64,000 bases of DNA. It comes from Paenibacillus sp. PCH8 (GTDB lineage Bacteria; Bacillota; Bacilli; Paenibacillales; Paenibacillaceae). The position numbers were made by a program, and so were the translations under genes. The stretch lies in assembly GCF_002968835.1 (NCBI RefSeq), contig NZ_PKQK01000003.1:248001-312000 (forward strand). The letters run 5' to 3'. Position 1 is the first letter of the stretch. Each line of letters begins with the position of its first letter. Below the pieces are notes generated by a model. The model was not told the origin of the DNA. It did not search any database and saw nothing but the letters and a program-made list of their open reading frames with translations. Below, one piece after another: positions 25,733-34,195 of this stretch.

Positions 25733-26644
25733 ATGTCATCTACATACTTGCCTCCCGCTCTGGGAGAAAGTGCTCATGAAGTTTTTTACCCAGATGTACA
25801 AACGACCGTCAATCTGTTCGCTATCCATCTGCGAAGTGTCGGCACGGATTGGGACTATCCGGCGCATGAGCATCCTCAATACGAACTGAACTATGTAACC
25901 GAGGGCGAGCAGCATATGATGGTGAACGGAACGTTGTATGTACAAAAGGCTGGCGAATTGCTCTTGATTCCACCGGGAAGCATTCATTCCAGCCACAGCC
26001 GTAACGGCGAGGGATTCACCTATTTCTGCATGCACTTTGATATTGATGATCAATTGTTCCTCTCGTTGCTGGCACGGATTAAACAGGTGTTATTCAGCGC
26101 AGACAGTCCGGTTACCCGGCAGATTGAGCCGGTTCTGCACAAATTGATGTCCTCCGCGGATAATCAGGCAGCAAGCACGATGAGTCAGCGCATGCAGCTG
26201 CAATCAGCGGTCTTTGAACTCTTTGGTCATCTGTGGGAGGCTGTCTCTCACGAAGCAGCCCAATCGTTCACCGAAGGATACGAGAAAATCGAACTTGCCC
26301 ATCTGATCCGCACTCGGTTGCAGGGTCTGATGAGTCAACAATTCAAACAAGGGCATGAACTCGACAGTCACTATGGTATTGATGATATCGCGGCGGAGTT
26401 GGGCATTAGTTCTTCACACTGTAATCGTGTCTTCAAGCAGGTATTTGGTCAGTCGCCCCGGGTTGTCTTGTCCCAGATGGTTCTGCATGAAGCGAAGCTT
26501 CTCCTGGGTAATCCGAATCTGTCCGTTCAAAATATAGCTGTTATGCTTGGATACAAGGATATCGCCCATTTCAGTCGTCAATTCAAGCGCTGGTCCGGCA
26601 TGTCACCCTCCCGGTACCGACAGGAACAGCCTGCTCTGGAATGA
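25733..26644 (+). CDS. AraC family transcriptional regulator of the xyloside operon
   Basis: A 303-residue regulator. The N-terminal cupin-like sensor (about 20-110) shows the HEHPQYELNYV and LLLIPPGSIHSS motifs of the AraC_binding type. The C-terminal two-helix-turn-helix domain spans the last ~100 residues (DIAAELGISSSHCNRVFKQ and MLGYKDIAHFSRQFKRWSG). Being divergent from the GH52-aguA operon with a 209-base shared region, it most likely activates that operon in response to a xylan- or glucuronate-derived sugar. The effector is inference. Its own promoter carries a cre site. Confidence 0.92.
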   Translation: MSSTYLPPALGESAHEVFYPDVQTTVNLFAIHLRSVGTDWDYPAHEHPQYELNYVTEGEQHMMVNGTLYVQKAGELLLIPPGSIHSSHSRNGEGFTYFCMHFDIDDQLFLSLLARIKQVLFSADSPVTRQIEPVLHKLMSSADNQAASTMSQRMQLQSAVFELFGHLWEAVSHEAAQSFTEGYEKIELAHLIRTRLQGLMSQQFKQGHELDSHYGIDDIAAELGISSSHCNRVFKQVFGQSPRVVLSQMVLHEAKLLLGNPNLSVQNIAVMLGYKDIAHFSRQFKRWSGMSPSRYRQEQPALE

Positions 26645-26660
26645 TATCCATTGCAGGCTG
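26627..26660 (+). terminator. Terminator overlapping the araC 3' end
   Basis: Perfect arms CAGCCTGC and GCAGGCTG followed by CTTCTT on the plus strand. The left arm lies inside the last codons of the regulator. Confidence 0.5.
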
Positions 26661-26705
26661 CTTCTTATCAGCATGGCGTAATCCGTAAGCTGAGATGTAT
26701 TGCAT

Positions 26706-28105
26706 TTATTTCAACAAACGCTTAATGAGCTTCAGTTTATTATCATACGGTGGATACAGAATCGGCAGATTCACTTTGGTGCTTTTCTTCAATACACTTT
26801 TGAGATGAGAGAAGGTTTCGAAGCTGTACTGACCATGGTACGAGCCAACACCTGAATGTCCAACTCCGCCAAACGGCAGACGTGGGTTAGCTACATGCGT
26901 AATCGTATCGTTAATGCAACCTCCTCCAAAAGAAACTTCGCGCAGCACTTTGTCCTGAACCTGTGTGTCTGAAGTGAACAGATATAAGGCCAGCGGTTTA
27001 GGCCGCTTCACAATCTCTCCAATCGCTACATTAATATCCCGATAACTGATGATGGGCAGAATGGGTCCAAAAATCTCATCTTCCATCGTCGCTGCATCCC
27101 AGGACTCCGCGTCAATCAGTGTCGGTTCAATAAAGCGATCTCCCTCATCCGATGCTCCCCATGAATCACTTTCGCCTGATCCCGTTCAATCAGCGTCGTC
27201 AGGCGTTTGAAATGTCCTTTGTTCACGATTCGACCATAGTCCTTGTTACGCTGGATATCCGAACCAAAGAATGAAACGATCGCTACTCTCATCTCTGTAA
27301 TCAATTGTTCCTTCACGCCTTCATGCACTAGCAAGTAGTCAGGTGCGATACAAGTCTGTCCTGTATTGAGCAATTTCCCCCATATGATGCGCTCGGCTGC
27401 CACTTTGATATCCGCCCGTTCATCCACGATAACCGGACTCTTCCCGCCCAGCTCCAATGTCACCGGAACCAGATTTTTGGCGGCAGCTTCCATCACAATC
27501 TTGCCTACCGGTACACTGCCTGTAAAAAAGATATAGTCAAACGGGGCGTTGATCAGCGCTGTCGTTGTATCTTTGGCACCGTCAAGCAGCTGTACGTATG
27601 CCGGTTCGAACACAGTCGCAATCATCTCTCGTACGATAGCAGATACAGCAGGCGTGTTCTCGGATGCTTTGAGCACTGCTGTATTTCCTGCTGCAATAGC
27701 ACCAACCAAAGGTTCAATCAGGAGCTGAAATGGATAATTGAATGGTCCGATAATTAGCACCGACCCGTAAGGTTCAGGAATAATATAACTTTTGGAGCCA
27801 AGGAGAGCTATTTGCGTTCTGACTTTGACGGGTTTCACCCATTTCTTCACTTTGCGGATCGTGTGTGTGATACTGTCCATCATGAATCCAATCTCTGTCG
27901 TGTAGGACTCGAACTCACTTTTACCCAGATCCTGATAGAGCGCCTCCGTCAGTCTGGACTCATACTTATGAATCGCCTGCTTCAATTGCGTTAGACGTGC
28001 AATTCGGACTTCCGCCGACCGTGTGGCACCTGACCGAAAGAATTGACGCTGCTGTTCCAGAATCTCTTCGACTTCCTGACTGCTTACTTCGTGAATGGTT
28101 GTCAT
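26706..28105 (-). CDS. Aldehyde dehydrogenase (class 3-like), frameshifted in this sequence
   Basis: NAD(P)-dependent aldehyde dehydrogenase, 466 residues after correction. The N-terminal part has the LELGGKSP motif and the catalytic Cys in NTGQTCIAPDY; the C-terminal part has EDEIFGPILP and RLPFGGVGHSG. Length and the C-terminal PILYPPYDNKLKLIKRLLK match class 3 fatty-aldehyde type enzymes such as B. subtilis YwdH. The frame is lost at the four-C run 27157-27160 (plus strand); one more base restores QAKVIHGGASDEGDRFIEPT. It lies 99 bases downstream of the ArsR gene, probably under its control, and is convergent with the AraC gene. Confidence 0.9.
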
Positions 28106-28139
28106 AACTTCATTCTCCTCTGTTACCGTATTGATTAAG

Positions 28140-28159
28140 AGTTTAAACTTACGAACCTA
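28140..28159. promoter_or_regulatory. Candidate ArsR operator, copy 1
   Basis: AGTTTAAACTTACGAACCTA lies 34 bases upstream of the aldehyde dehydrogenase start. It matches the copy at 28570-28589 at 18 of 20 positions in the same orientation. The core has dyad symmetry GTTnnnA/TnnnAAC. Confidence 0.5.
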
Positions 28160-28204
28160 TAAGACACATGCATAAGCATGTTTTACTTTGTACACTTCAT
28201 CCCT

Positions 28205-28507
28205 TTACAGACATTCCTCTTCCAATGCGGCAACCAGTTCCTTCAACAGTTCCACAGAAGCATTCAATGAAGCCGAATAATAGCGCTGCGTTCCCTTCTG
28301 TTCAACCGATATAAGCCCCTTCTCTAACAATAGCTTGAGATGATGAGATATGGCTGGCCGGGACAGGCTGGATCGTTCTGTAATTTCATTTACCGTCATT
28401 CTGCCCTTCTCACTGAGTGTCAGCAGTATAGTTTGACGATGGTTGTCACTTAGTACTTGAAATAACGGGATACAAGTTTCGAAAATATTTATCGCTTTTT
28501 GACCCAT
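28205..28507 (-). CDS. ArsR family transcriptional regulator
   Basis: A 100-residue winged-helix repressor. The helix-turn-helix is VNEITERSSLSRPAISHHLK and the wing region is EQKGTQRYYSAS. The metal-binding ELCVCDL motif of true ArsR/SmtB metal sensors is absent, and only two cysteines occur (residues 12 and 99), so it probably senses something other than metal. It precedes the aldehyde dehydrogenase on the same strand by 99 bases. Near-identical 20-base motifs lie upstream of both genes, which suggests autoregulation and control of the dehydrogenase. Confidence 0.88.
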   Translation of the reverse strand: MGQKAINIFETCIPLFQVLSDNHRQTILLTLSEKGRMTVNEITERSSLSRPAISHHLKLLLEKGLISVEQKGTQRYYSASLNASVELLKELVAALEEECL

Positions 28508-28569
28508 GGTTACACCTCGATTATCATTCTACTATTTATTAAATGATCGTTACCCACTTAACGTCTGTT

Positions 28570-28589
28570 AGTTTAAACATTCGAACCTA
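28570..28589. promoter_or_regulatory. Candidate ArsR operator, copy 2
   Basis: AGTTTAAACATTCGAACCTA lies 62 bases upstream of the ArsR start. On the minus strand its core reads GTTnnAA-nn-TTnnAAC, a symmetric operator shape. See copy 1 at 28140-28159. Confidence 0.5.
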
Positions 28590-28658
28590 ATAACTGAATT
28601 GTACTCTCTCGTGACTTGGACTACAAGTAAAACATCATAAATATTGAACTTCACAATG

Positions 28659-28672
28659 ATAAAGCGCTTCCA
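28659..28672. promoter_or_regulatory. Candidate cre site upstream of gntR-uxuAB
   Basis: ATAAAGCGCTTCCA matches the cre consensus at 12 of 14 positions, including the full AAAGCGCTT core. It is 3 bases upstream of the GntR operator. Confidence 0.45.
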
Positions 28673-28674
28673 AT

Positions 28675-28694
28675 CTACCATACTTGTATGGTAG
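28675..28694 (+). promoter_or_regulatory. Perfect palindrome, likely GntR operator
   Basis: CTACCATAC and GTATGGTAG, 9-base perfect arms with a 2-base spacer, 24 bases upstream of the GTG start of the GntR regulator. The position suits autorepression of the gntR-uxuA-uxuB operon. Confidence 0.7.
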
Positions 28695-28718
28695 TATGGC
28701 AATGAAGGAGTTGAAGTT

Positions 28719-29453
28719 GTGGAATACACCTCAAAGTTATCATCCAAGGCTGGTCTGTCATCGTCTTTCATACACGGTCTGTCTTCCATGAACAAACCGT
28801 CTTATTCGACCCGAGATGCCGTATACGTCACACTGAAACAGCTGATTTTGAGTCTGAAGATGCCTCCGGGAACAGCCATTTCCGAGAAGGAAATCTCGTT
28901 GGAGTTCAAGGTTAGCCGAACTCCCGTTCGAGAAAGTTTTGTAAGGCTTGCGCAAGAAGGTCTGCTGGAAGTGTATCCTCAGCGTGGTACATACGTCTCC
29001 CTAATCCAGGTCGATCTTGTCGAGGAAGCACGATTCATGCGTGAACAGCTCGAACGAGCCGTGATCCGGCTTGCCTGTGTACAATTTCCGGATGAGCAGA
29101 TGCTCGCCTTGGAACAGAATCTTATGTCACAACAGCAATGCTTGATTGAACCGGATGATGAACGAATGTTCCACTTGGATGAAGAATTCCACAGTACTCT
29201 TTTTGCAGGCTGTAATAAAAGCAAGACATGGACTGTCATTCAGCAGATGAATGTGCATTTGAATCGCAGTCGTATGCTCCGTTTATCTTCGGATCATCAG
29301 TGGGATCACCTGATTGAACAGCATAGATCCATGGTCCAAGCTATTCGGCAGCATGATGCCCAGACGGCAGAACGACTGATGCAGGAACACTTGCATTTAA
29401 CCGTCACCGATCTGGCTGTATTGCAGGATACATATCCTTCCTATTTTCAATGA
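28719..29453 (+). CDS. GntR family (FadR subfamily) regulator of uxuAB
   Basis: A 244-residue regulator with an N-terminal winged helix (SEKEISLEFKVSRTPVRESF) and a C-terminal FCD ligand-binding domain (EEARFMREQLERAVIRLA; the metal/acid-binding His residues fall in DEEFHSTLF and EQHRSMVQAI). The start is GTG 28719 with AAGGAG at 8 bases. FCD-type regulators such as ExuR, UxuR and GntR sense hexuronates or related acids. Together with uxuA 40 bases downstream this indicates a glucuronate/fructuronate-responsive repressor. The 20-base palindrome at 28675-28694 is its likely operator. Confidence 0.92.
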   Translation: MEYTSKLSSKAGLSSSFIHGLSSMNKPSYSTRDAVYVTLKQLILSLKMPPGTAISEKEISLEFKVSRTPVRESFVRLAQEGLLEVYPQRGTYVSLIQVDLVEEARFMREQLERAVIRLACVQFPDEQMLALEQNLMSQQQCLIEPDDERMFHLDEEFHSTLFAGCNKSKTWTVIQQMNVHLNRSRMLRLSSDHQWDHLIEQHRSMVQAIRQHDAQTAERLMQEHLHLTVTDLAVLQDTYPSYFQ

Positions 29454-29493
29454 GTGAATTTATTTTACTATTATTCATGATGAGGTGAACGTG

Positions 29494-30561
29494 ATGAGAA
29501 TGGTTTTTCGCTGGTTTGGCGAAGGCAATGACACGGTAACACTGGACCACATTCGGCAGATTCCCGGAGTTGAAGGGATTGTGTGGGCTCTGCACGATGT
29601 TCCTGCGGGTGAGGAATGGCCCATGGACAAAATATTGGCGGTCCAAGCGGCGGCAGACAAGGCCGGGTTACATCTGGATGTCGTTGAGAGTGTGAACATT
29701 CATGAGGATATCAAGCTGGGTATGCCTTCGAGGGATAAGTACATTGCCAATTATATTCGAACGATGGAGAAGCTGGCCCAGGTTGGTGTGAAAGTCATCT
29801 GTTACAACTTTATGCCGATCTTCGATTGGTTGCGTACCGACATGCATAAGGAGATGGAGGATGGCTCCACTGCCCTCTTCTACGAGAAGAACAAACTCGA
29901 AAATATTGAACCTTTGGAACTCGTTCGTCAAATCACCGAAAATTCTGCACTGACCATGCCCGGTTGGGAACCGGAGCGTTTGCAATATCTATCAGATCTA
30001 TTTGAAGCCTACCGGAATGTAACCGAGGAACATATGTGGGAACACGCACGTTATTTCCTGCAAGAGATTATTCCAACGGCCGAACGATTGGGGATTCGAA
30101 TGGCCATCCATCCGGATGACCCGCCGTGGCCGATCTTTGGATTACCAAAGATTATTACGAGTCAGGAGAATGTTCGCAAATATCTGAACCTTTATGACAG
30201 TCCTTACAATAGTGTGACTCTGTGCAGTGGGTCTCTGGGAGCGAGTCCTGACAATGATATTATCGGAATGATTCACGAGTTCAAGGACCGGATTCCATTT
30301 GCCCATATTCGTAATGTGAAAATCTATGATAACGGAGACTTTATTGAGACCTCACATCGCAGCCAAGACGGAAACGTCGATATTGCAGGCGTTGTTGAAG
30401 CTTATCATGATATTGGTTATGAGGGCTACGCACGACCGGATCACGGCCGACATCTCTGGGGAGAACAGTGCAGACCTGGTTACGGGCTGTATGACCGGGC
30501 TTTGGGGATCATGTATCTCTGGGGTGTATGGGATTCCCTGCAAAGGAGGATAAATGTATGA
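29494..30561 (+). CDS. uxuA: Mannonate dehydratase
   Basis: A 355-residue Fe/Mn-dependent dehydratase converting D-mannonate to 2-keto-3-deoxygluconate in glucuronate catabolism. Family blocks are [15 protein letters not shown] at the N-terminus, [36 protein letters not shown] and [13 protein letters not shown], with the metal-binding His/Cys residues present. The start ATG 29494 is chosen from GAGGTGA six bases upstream; an alternative GTG three codons earlier lies within that site. It is the second gene of the gntR-uxuA-uxuB operon and overlaps the next gene by ATGA. Cytosolic. Confidence 0.97.
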   Translation: MRMVFRWFGEGNDTVTLDHIRQIPGVEGIVWALHDVPAGEEWPMDKILAVQAAADKAGLHLDVVESVNIHEDIKLGMPSRDKYIANYIRTMEKLAQVGVKVICYNFMPIFDWLRTDMHKEMEDGSTALFYEKNKLENIEPLELVRQITENSALTMPGWEPERLQYLSDLFEAYRNVTEEHMWEHARYFLQEIIPTAERLGIRMAIHPDDPPWPIFGLPKIITSQENVRKYLNLYDSPYNSVTLCSGSLGASPDNDIIGMIHEFKDRIPFAHIRNVKIYDNGDFIETSHRSQDGNVDIAGVVEAYHDIGYEGYARPDHGRHLWGEQCRPGYGLYDRALGIMYLWGVWDSLQRRINV

Positions 30562-31421
30562 GTGGAATTCAAATGGAACGCACATCACGTCTGGAAGGCA
30601 AAATAGCTGTAATTACCGGAGGTGCAGGGGTATTATGCCGATCCATGGCAGAAGAACTTGCTCGCCACGGCGCTCAAGTTGCCATTCTGAACCGTACGGT
30701 GTCCAAGGGGCTTGAAGTTGTAGCTGCAATTGAAGCTGCAGGTGGCAGAGCGATTGCTGTCGCCTGTGATGTAACACAGGTCGATAGTGTTCAAGCAGCG
30801 GCAGATACGGTGCTTGCGCAGCTCGGACCTTGTGATATTCTCATCAATGGTGCAGGTGGTAATCAGGCCAGTGCGAACACCACGAATGAAATTTTCAGAC
30901 TGGAAGACTTGGAACAGCATGACGTCACTACTTTTTTTGATGTAAGCGTAGAGGGATTTCGTCAGGTTATGGATCTGAACTTTGTCGGCTCCCTTATTCC
31001 TACCCAGATCTTTGCCAAACACATGATTGAACGTGACGTATCGGCAACCGTTATTAATATCTCTTCAATGAGTGCCCCATCGCCCATGACCAAAGTTCCT
31101 GCGTACAGTGCCGCCAAAGCAGCCATTAATAACTTCACTCAGTGGCTCGCCGTACATCTGGCTGAATCCGGTATTCGTGTCAACGCGATTGCCCCAGGAT
31201 TCTTCCTGACCGAGCAAAACCGGAACCTGCTGCTTCAACCTGACGGTTCACCTACAGAACGTTCTAGCAAAATCATTGCCCATACACCCATGCGCCGCTT
31301 TGGCAAACCGGAAGATCTGCTGGGCACGTTAATGTGGCTTGCAGATGAAAGTCAATCCAGCTTCGTCACGGGCACAGTCATTCCAGTAGATGGCGGGTTT
31401 ATGGCGTACTCTGGTGTATAG
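30558..31421 (+). CDS. uxuB: SDR-type D-mannonate oxidoreductase (fructuronate reductase)
   Basis: A 287-residue short-chain dehydrogenase with GGAGVLCR as cofactor loop, NGAGGNQ, and active-site Ser (NISSMS), Tyr and Lys (YSAAK). The length and the insertion between the NGAGG and catalytic segments match B. subtilis UxuB (YjmF), which reduces D-fructuronate to D-mannonate. It is not related to the long-chain E. coli UxuB. The start ATG 30558 has AGGAGG and overlaps the uxuA stop. The operon ends at the terminator 31478-31516. No uxaC (isomerase) or kdgK/kdgA is in the window. Confidence 0.9.
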   Translation: MSGIQMERTSRLEGKIAVITGGAGVLCRSMAEELARHGAQVAILNRTVSKGLEVVAAIEAAGGRAIAVACDVTQVDSVQAAADTVLAQLGPCDILINGAGGNQASANTTNEIFRLEDLEQHDVTTFFDVSVEGFRQVMDLNFVGSLIPTQIFAKHMIERDVSATVINISSMSAPSPMTKVPAYSAAKAAINNFTQWLAVHLAESGIRVNAIAPGFFLTEQNRNLLLQPDGSPTERSSKIIAHTPMRRFGKPEDLLGTLMWLADESQSSFVTGTVIPVDGGFMAYSGV

Positions 31422-31477
31422 TGCACTTTTTCTTTTGTAAACCGTGAATTAACACGATATCGATTGGCTCCTCCTAT

Positions 31478-31516
31478 CCGAAGCCTGGACGTGAATATAG
31501 GCTTCGGTTTTTTTTG
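31478..31516 (+). terminator. Terminator of the gntR-uxuAB operon
   Basis: Arms CCGAAGCCT and AGGCTTCGG followed by eight T residues. Confidence 0.93.
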
Positions 31517-31642
31517 CGTTCAGAATAATATTCACTGACGAAGGAAAAGATTGTATTGGTGAGTATAACTCCCCCTCTTGATGCTAGTACTGTACTGTCC
31601 ATTCCAGATTCATCCCAAGAAGTCAAGGAAGGTGATACATAC

Positions 31643-32371
31643 ATGATGGAAGAAACATGGGTTGTAGCTGTTCGTTCGATCATCGCCTTTTTGACCCTGA
31701 TCATCTATACGAGGGTATTGGGCAAACAGCAGATGGGTAACCTGACGTATTTTGATTACATTAACGGTATTACGATCGGTTCCATTGCGGGTACGTTTGC
31801 AACCGATTTATCGTCCAAAGCCTGGGTTCATTTTGTTGCTCTGACCATTTTCACAATCATTACAATTATCTTTCAATTTATTACAATGAAAAATCGAACC
31901 ATCTCCAAATTGATGGACTCCGACCCTACTCTGGTCATTCAGAACGGCAAAATTCTCGAACAAAATCTACATAAAATGCGTGTGAAATTTGACGAATTGA
32001 CCATGATGCTGCGGCAGAAGGATGTATTTGATATTACAACGCTGGACTATGCAATTCTTGAGCCTGATGGTTCTCTCTCTGTTGTATTGAAGCCTGAAAA
32101 TCAGCCCGTCACCGCCAAGGACATGCATATACATTCTCCCCAAAGAAAGCTGATGACGGAGTTAATTATTGATGGCGTTCTGATCCAACAGAACCTGGAA
32201 GAGAGGAACAAAGACATTCGCTGGTTAACGGAACAGTTAAAAAAGAAAAAAGTGACGATTCAGGATATTGCATTTGCCGCTATTCTCCCTAATGACAAGC
32301 TGTACATCGATCTCTTCAAGGATCATTTTTCTGAGAAAACGGATATGGGAGATTATGAAGGGCCATTCTAA
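31643..32371 (+). CDS. DUF421 membrane protein (YetF/YcaP-like)
   Basis: A 242-residue integral membrane protein with about three N-terminal helices (VVAVRSIIAFLTLIIYTRVLG, the ITIGSIAGTFATD region, VALTIFTIITIIFQFI). A cytosolic DUF421 domain follows, with the conserved FDELTMMLRQKDVFDITTLDYAILE-type block and the downstream YxxI-LIIDG segment. The start is ATG 31643, preceded by AAGGTG; an upstream 29-codon extension lacks hydrophobicity and a ribosome binding site. Members are widespread in spore formers and of unknown function. It forms a two-gene operon with the DUF4363 gene 27 bases downstream. Confidence 0.87.
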   Translation: MMEETWVVAVRSIIAFLTLIIYTRVLGKQQMGNLTYFDYINGITIGSIAGTFATDLSSKAWVHFVALTIFTIITIIFQFITMKNRTISKLMDSDPTLVIQNGKILEQNLHKMRVKFDELTMMLRQKDVFDITTLDYAILEPDGSLSVVLKPENQPVTAKDMHIHSPQRKLMTELIIDGVLIQQNLEERNKDIRWLTEQLKKKKVTIQDIAFAAILPNDKLYIDLFKDHFSEKTDMGDYEGPF

Positions 32372-32398
32372 ATTTCACATCTTGCGGGAGGTGGTTGA

Positions 32399-32770
32399 AT
32401 GAAAACGCGTTTCTGGTTGCTATATGTGACTCCAATCCTGTTGCTTCTGATCTTTATCGCCATTATGGCCAGCGGAGCATTACTCAAAAAACCGTTTGGT
32501 ACCCAAGACCGCTTGATGGAATCGGTACAAACGCTGGAGAAGCAGGTCGATGCCAAACAGTGGAACGCAGCCAAGTCTCAAATCGATTATGCGATGCAGG
32601 CCTGGGAACGAATCGTCAATCGTATTCAATTCAGTGTAGAACGAGAAACGATCTATGATATTTTGGGTACTCTTGCACGGATCAAAGGCGGGATTGCAGC
32701 TGAAGATGATAAGGCAATCAAAGAAGAAATCTATTACTTTTACGCGTTATGGGATAACTTGGGGGACTAG
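32399..32770 (+). CDS. DUF4363 family protein
   Basis: A 123-residue protein with one N-terminal membrane helix or uncleaved signal (FWLLYVTPILLLLIFIAIMA) and an extracytoplasmic helical domain with Trp and Glu-rich segments (WNAAKSQIDYAMQAW). DUF4363 proteins commonly follow DUF421 genes in Bacillales; the pair may form a membrane complex of unknown function. GGGAGGTGG precedes the ATG. The operon ends at the hairpin 32821-32858. Confidence 0.85.
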   Translation: MKTRFWLLYVTPILLLLIFIAIMASGALLKKPFGTQDRLMESVQTLEKQVDAKQWNAAKSQIDYAMQAWERIVNRIQFSVERETIYDILGTLARIKGGIAAEDDKAIKEEIYYFYALWDNLGD

Positions 32771-32820
32771 GAGAAGCGACAATGGAAGCATGAAGGACAG
32801 GCGATCCAAATGCACATGAC

Positions 32821-32858
32821 AAAGGCACCTCCTTTATCAGAAAAGGAAGTGCCTTTAG
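32821..32858. terminator. Bidirectional terminator between DUF4363 and M50 genes
   Basis: AAAGGCAC and GTGCCTTT outer arms with an inner TCCTTT/AAAGGA stem; about 15 paired positions in total. It lies between convergent genes, 50 bases past one stop and 12 bases past the other. Confidence 0.8.
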
Positions 32859-32869
32859 CATTTCTATTG

Positions 32870-33577
32870 TTACGCTCCACGTAATCTGCGAGATTTAGAC
32901 TTTGTCATTCGGGAGGTGCTTTCTTTGCGGAAGAAAAGAGCGAGTGCTCCTTTCGCACACCATAGTGCAAACAGAGCGAACAGTGTACCCCAGAACAATG
33001 CAGGAAGGAATGTCTGCTGTGCGAGATTGGCCGCGTCCCCTGCTCTGGAAGGTTGCGTCCAAGACATCCACCCGACATACATGGCACTAACCACAGACTC
33101 TTCCAGCGTTAGAAAAGCGAGTAACAGATAATAGAATTTCACAATTTTGGCACCAAAAATCATAATGATCACATTCAGCACGATGAAACCCGTCAACCAC
33201 AACATGCCGAACTCCCCTCTTACATACAACAGAAGTGATACGAGAGCTACAGCTGTCATGATACCAAGTCCCCACATATGCCGACCTTTGCGGTACAGGT
33301 AGAACAACAACCAGGCAAAGAGTGAAGCACTGATATACCCTGCCAGAGAAACCAGAATCGATCTGCCTGGTGTCAGCATGGACGAATACGTTACACCACT
33401 ATGATCCGCGTACAATTCAATGCGCAGCACCTTTCCAGATAACACCAGTGTCATTAGCGCATGACCGAACTCGTGAATCATCGTATCCAGGTTGCGGAAC
33501 AAGGACGAGAATGGAATGAATCGGGTCAAAAAGACAGAGGCTACTACAAAAAGTATGGTTTTGAGCCACTTGTTCAA
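32870..33577 (-). CDS. M50 family (site-2-protease-like) membrane metallopeptidase
   Basis: A 235-residue polytopic membrane protein with the zinc protease motif HEFGH (about residues 36-40) next to the first membrane segment. At least four further hydrophobic helices follow, and a basic C-terminal tail (KSKSRRLRG). Family M50B-like proteins cleave substrates in the membrane, but many short members are uncharacterised. The start is TTG 33577 with AAGGAGG 10 bases upstream. It follows the 161-residue gene by 43 bases and is likely in its operon. It ends at the bidirectional hairpin 32821-32858. Confidence 0.85.
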   Translation of the reverse strand: MNKWLKTILFVVASVFLTRFIPFSSLFRNLDTMIHEFGHALMTLVLSGKVLRIELYADHSGVTYSSMLTPGRSILVSLAGYISASLFAWLLFYLYRKGRHMWGLGIMTAVALVSLLLYVRGEFGMLWLTGFIVLNVIIMIFGAKIVKFYYLLLAFLTLEESVVSAMYVGWMSWTQPSRAGDAANLAQQTFLPALFWGTLFALFALWCAKGALALFFRKESTSRMTKSKSRRLRGA

Positions 33578-33620
33578 TCGGGTGAGACCTCCTTAACCTT
33601 CAAGTAAACGAGCCTATCCT

Positions 33621-34103
33621 TTATACTACGCTTTTTTCGCTCGATCCGTTTCGATTTGTGAACTGTGAGGCGCAGTGCTCCATCCACCAGCAGAAACTGC
33701 GATTGTGTCCAATGAAAAAAGATGAAAGATCATAGCAGCCCCTCTCCGCCTCCAAGGTAACGAGCAGTCGATTCCGCATCCGGTTGAGCGCGTAACGCAC
33801 GAACTGATCCGCCACCTCACTTTGTACTAGGGTAACGTAGGCATACAGCGAATGATCGACAGGTTCATCCAGTGGGCTCACCCCTGCACATGAAAACTCC
33901 GTCGTCATGCCTGCCTTCTGGAGTATGGACAACGCCTTCACAAGCTCGGTATCGACCTCGACACCTTTCCATAACACTGTTCTCTTCGGGGATACGGTAT
34001 GTTTATCACGTTCGGTCCATTGCATCAGTTCCAGCTTGCGCCGTCTCCATAGATGGGCAGGCTGATTACTTAACAATACTTCATGTTCCTCATTGGCACT
34101 CAT
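33621..34103 (-). CDS. Uncharacterised protein upstream of the M50 peptidase gene
   Basis: A 160-residue soluble protein without recognised domain. Features are a basic WRRRKLELMQW segment near the N-terminus, a FSCAGVSPLDE stretch and two further cysteines near the C-terminus (ERGCYDLSS, CWWMEHCAS). The start ATG 34103 has GGAGGAC upstream. It begins a transcript with its own promoter (34156-34184) and precedes the M50 gene by 43 bases. No function proposed. Confidence 0.75.
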   Translation of the reverse strand: MSANEEHEVLLSNQPAHLWRRRKLELMQWTERDKHTVSPKRTVLWKGVEVDTELVKALSILQKAGMTTEFSCAGVSPLDEPVDHSLYAYVTLVQSEVADQFVRYALNRMRNRLLVTLEAERGCYDLSSFFIGHNRSFCWWMEHCASQFTNRNGSSEKSVV

Positions 34104-34155
34104 CAATCGCGTCCTCCTGTCCCCTTGATCCGGTCATTCCTCAGCATGTTGTATT

Positions 34156-34184
34156 ATTGTACCTTTTTCGGTGACAGGCATCAA
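34156..34184 (-). promoter_or_regulatory. Promoter of the hypothetical-M50 operon
   Basis: On the minus strand, TTGATG (34179-34184), 17-base spacer, TACAAT (34156-34161), 53 bases upstream of ATG 34103. It implies transcription independent of the znu operon just upstream. Confidence 0.6.
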
Positions 34185-34195
34185 ATCAATAATTA

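Noticed and set aside
23061..27160. Programmed frameshifting in aguA and the aldehyde dehydrogenase
   Set aside because: No slippery heptamer with downstream structure; the required change is always a missing base in a G/C run, and three other genes show the same.
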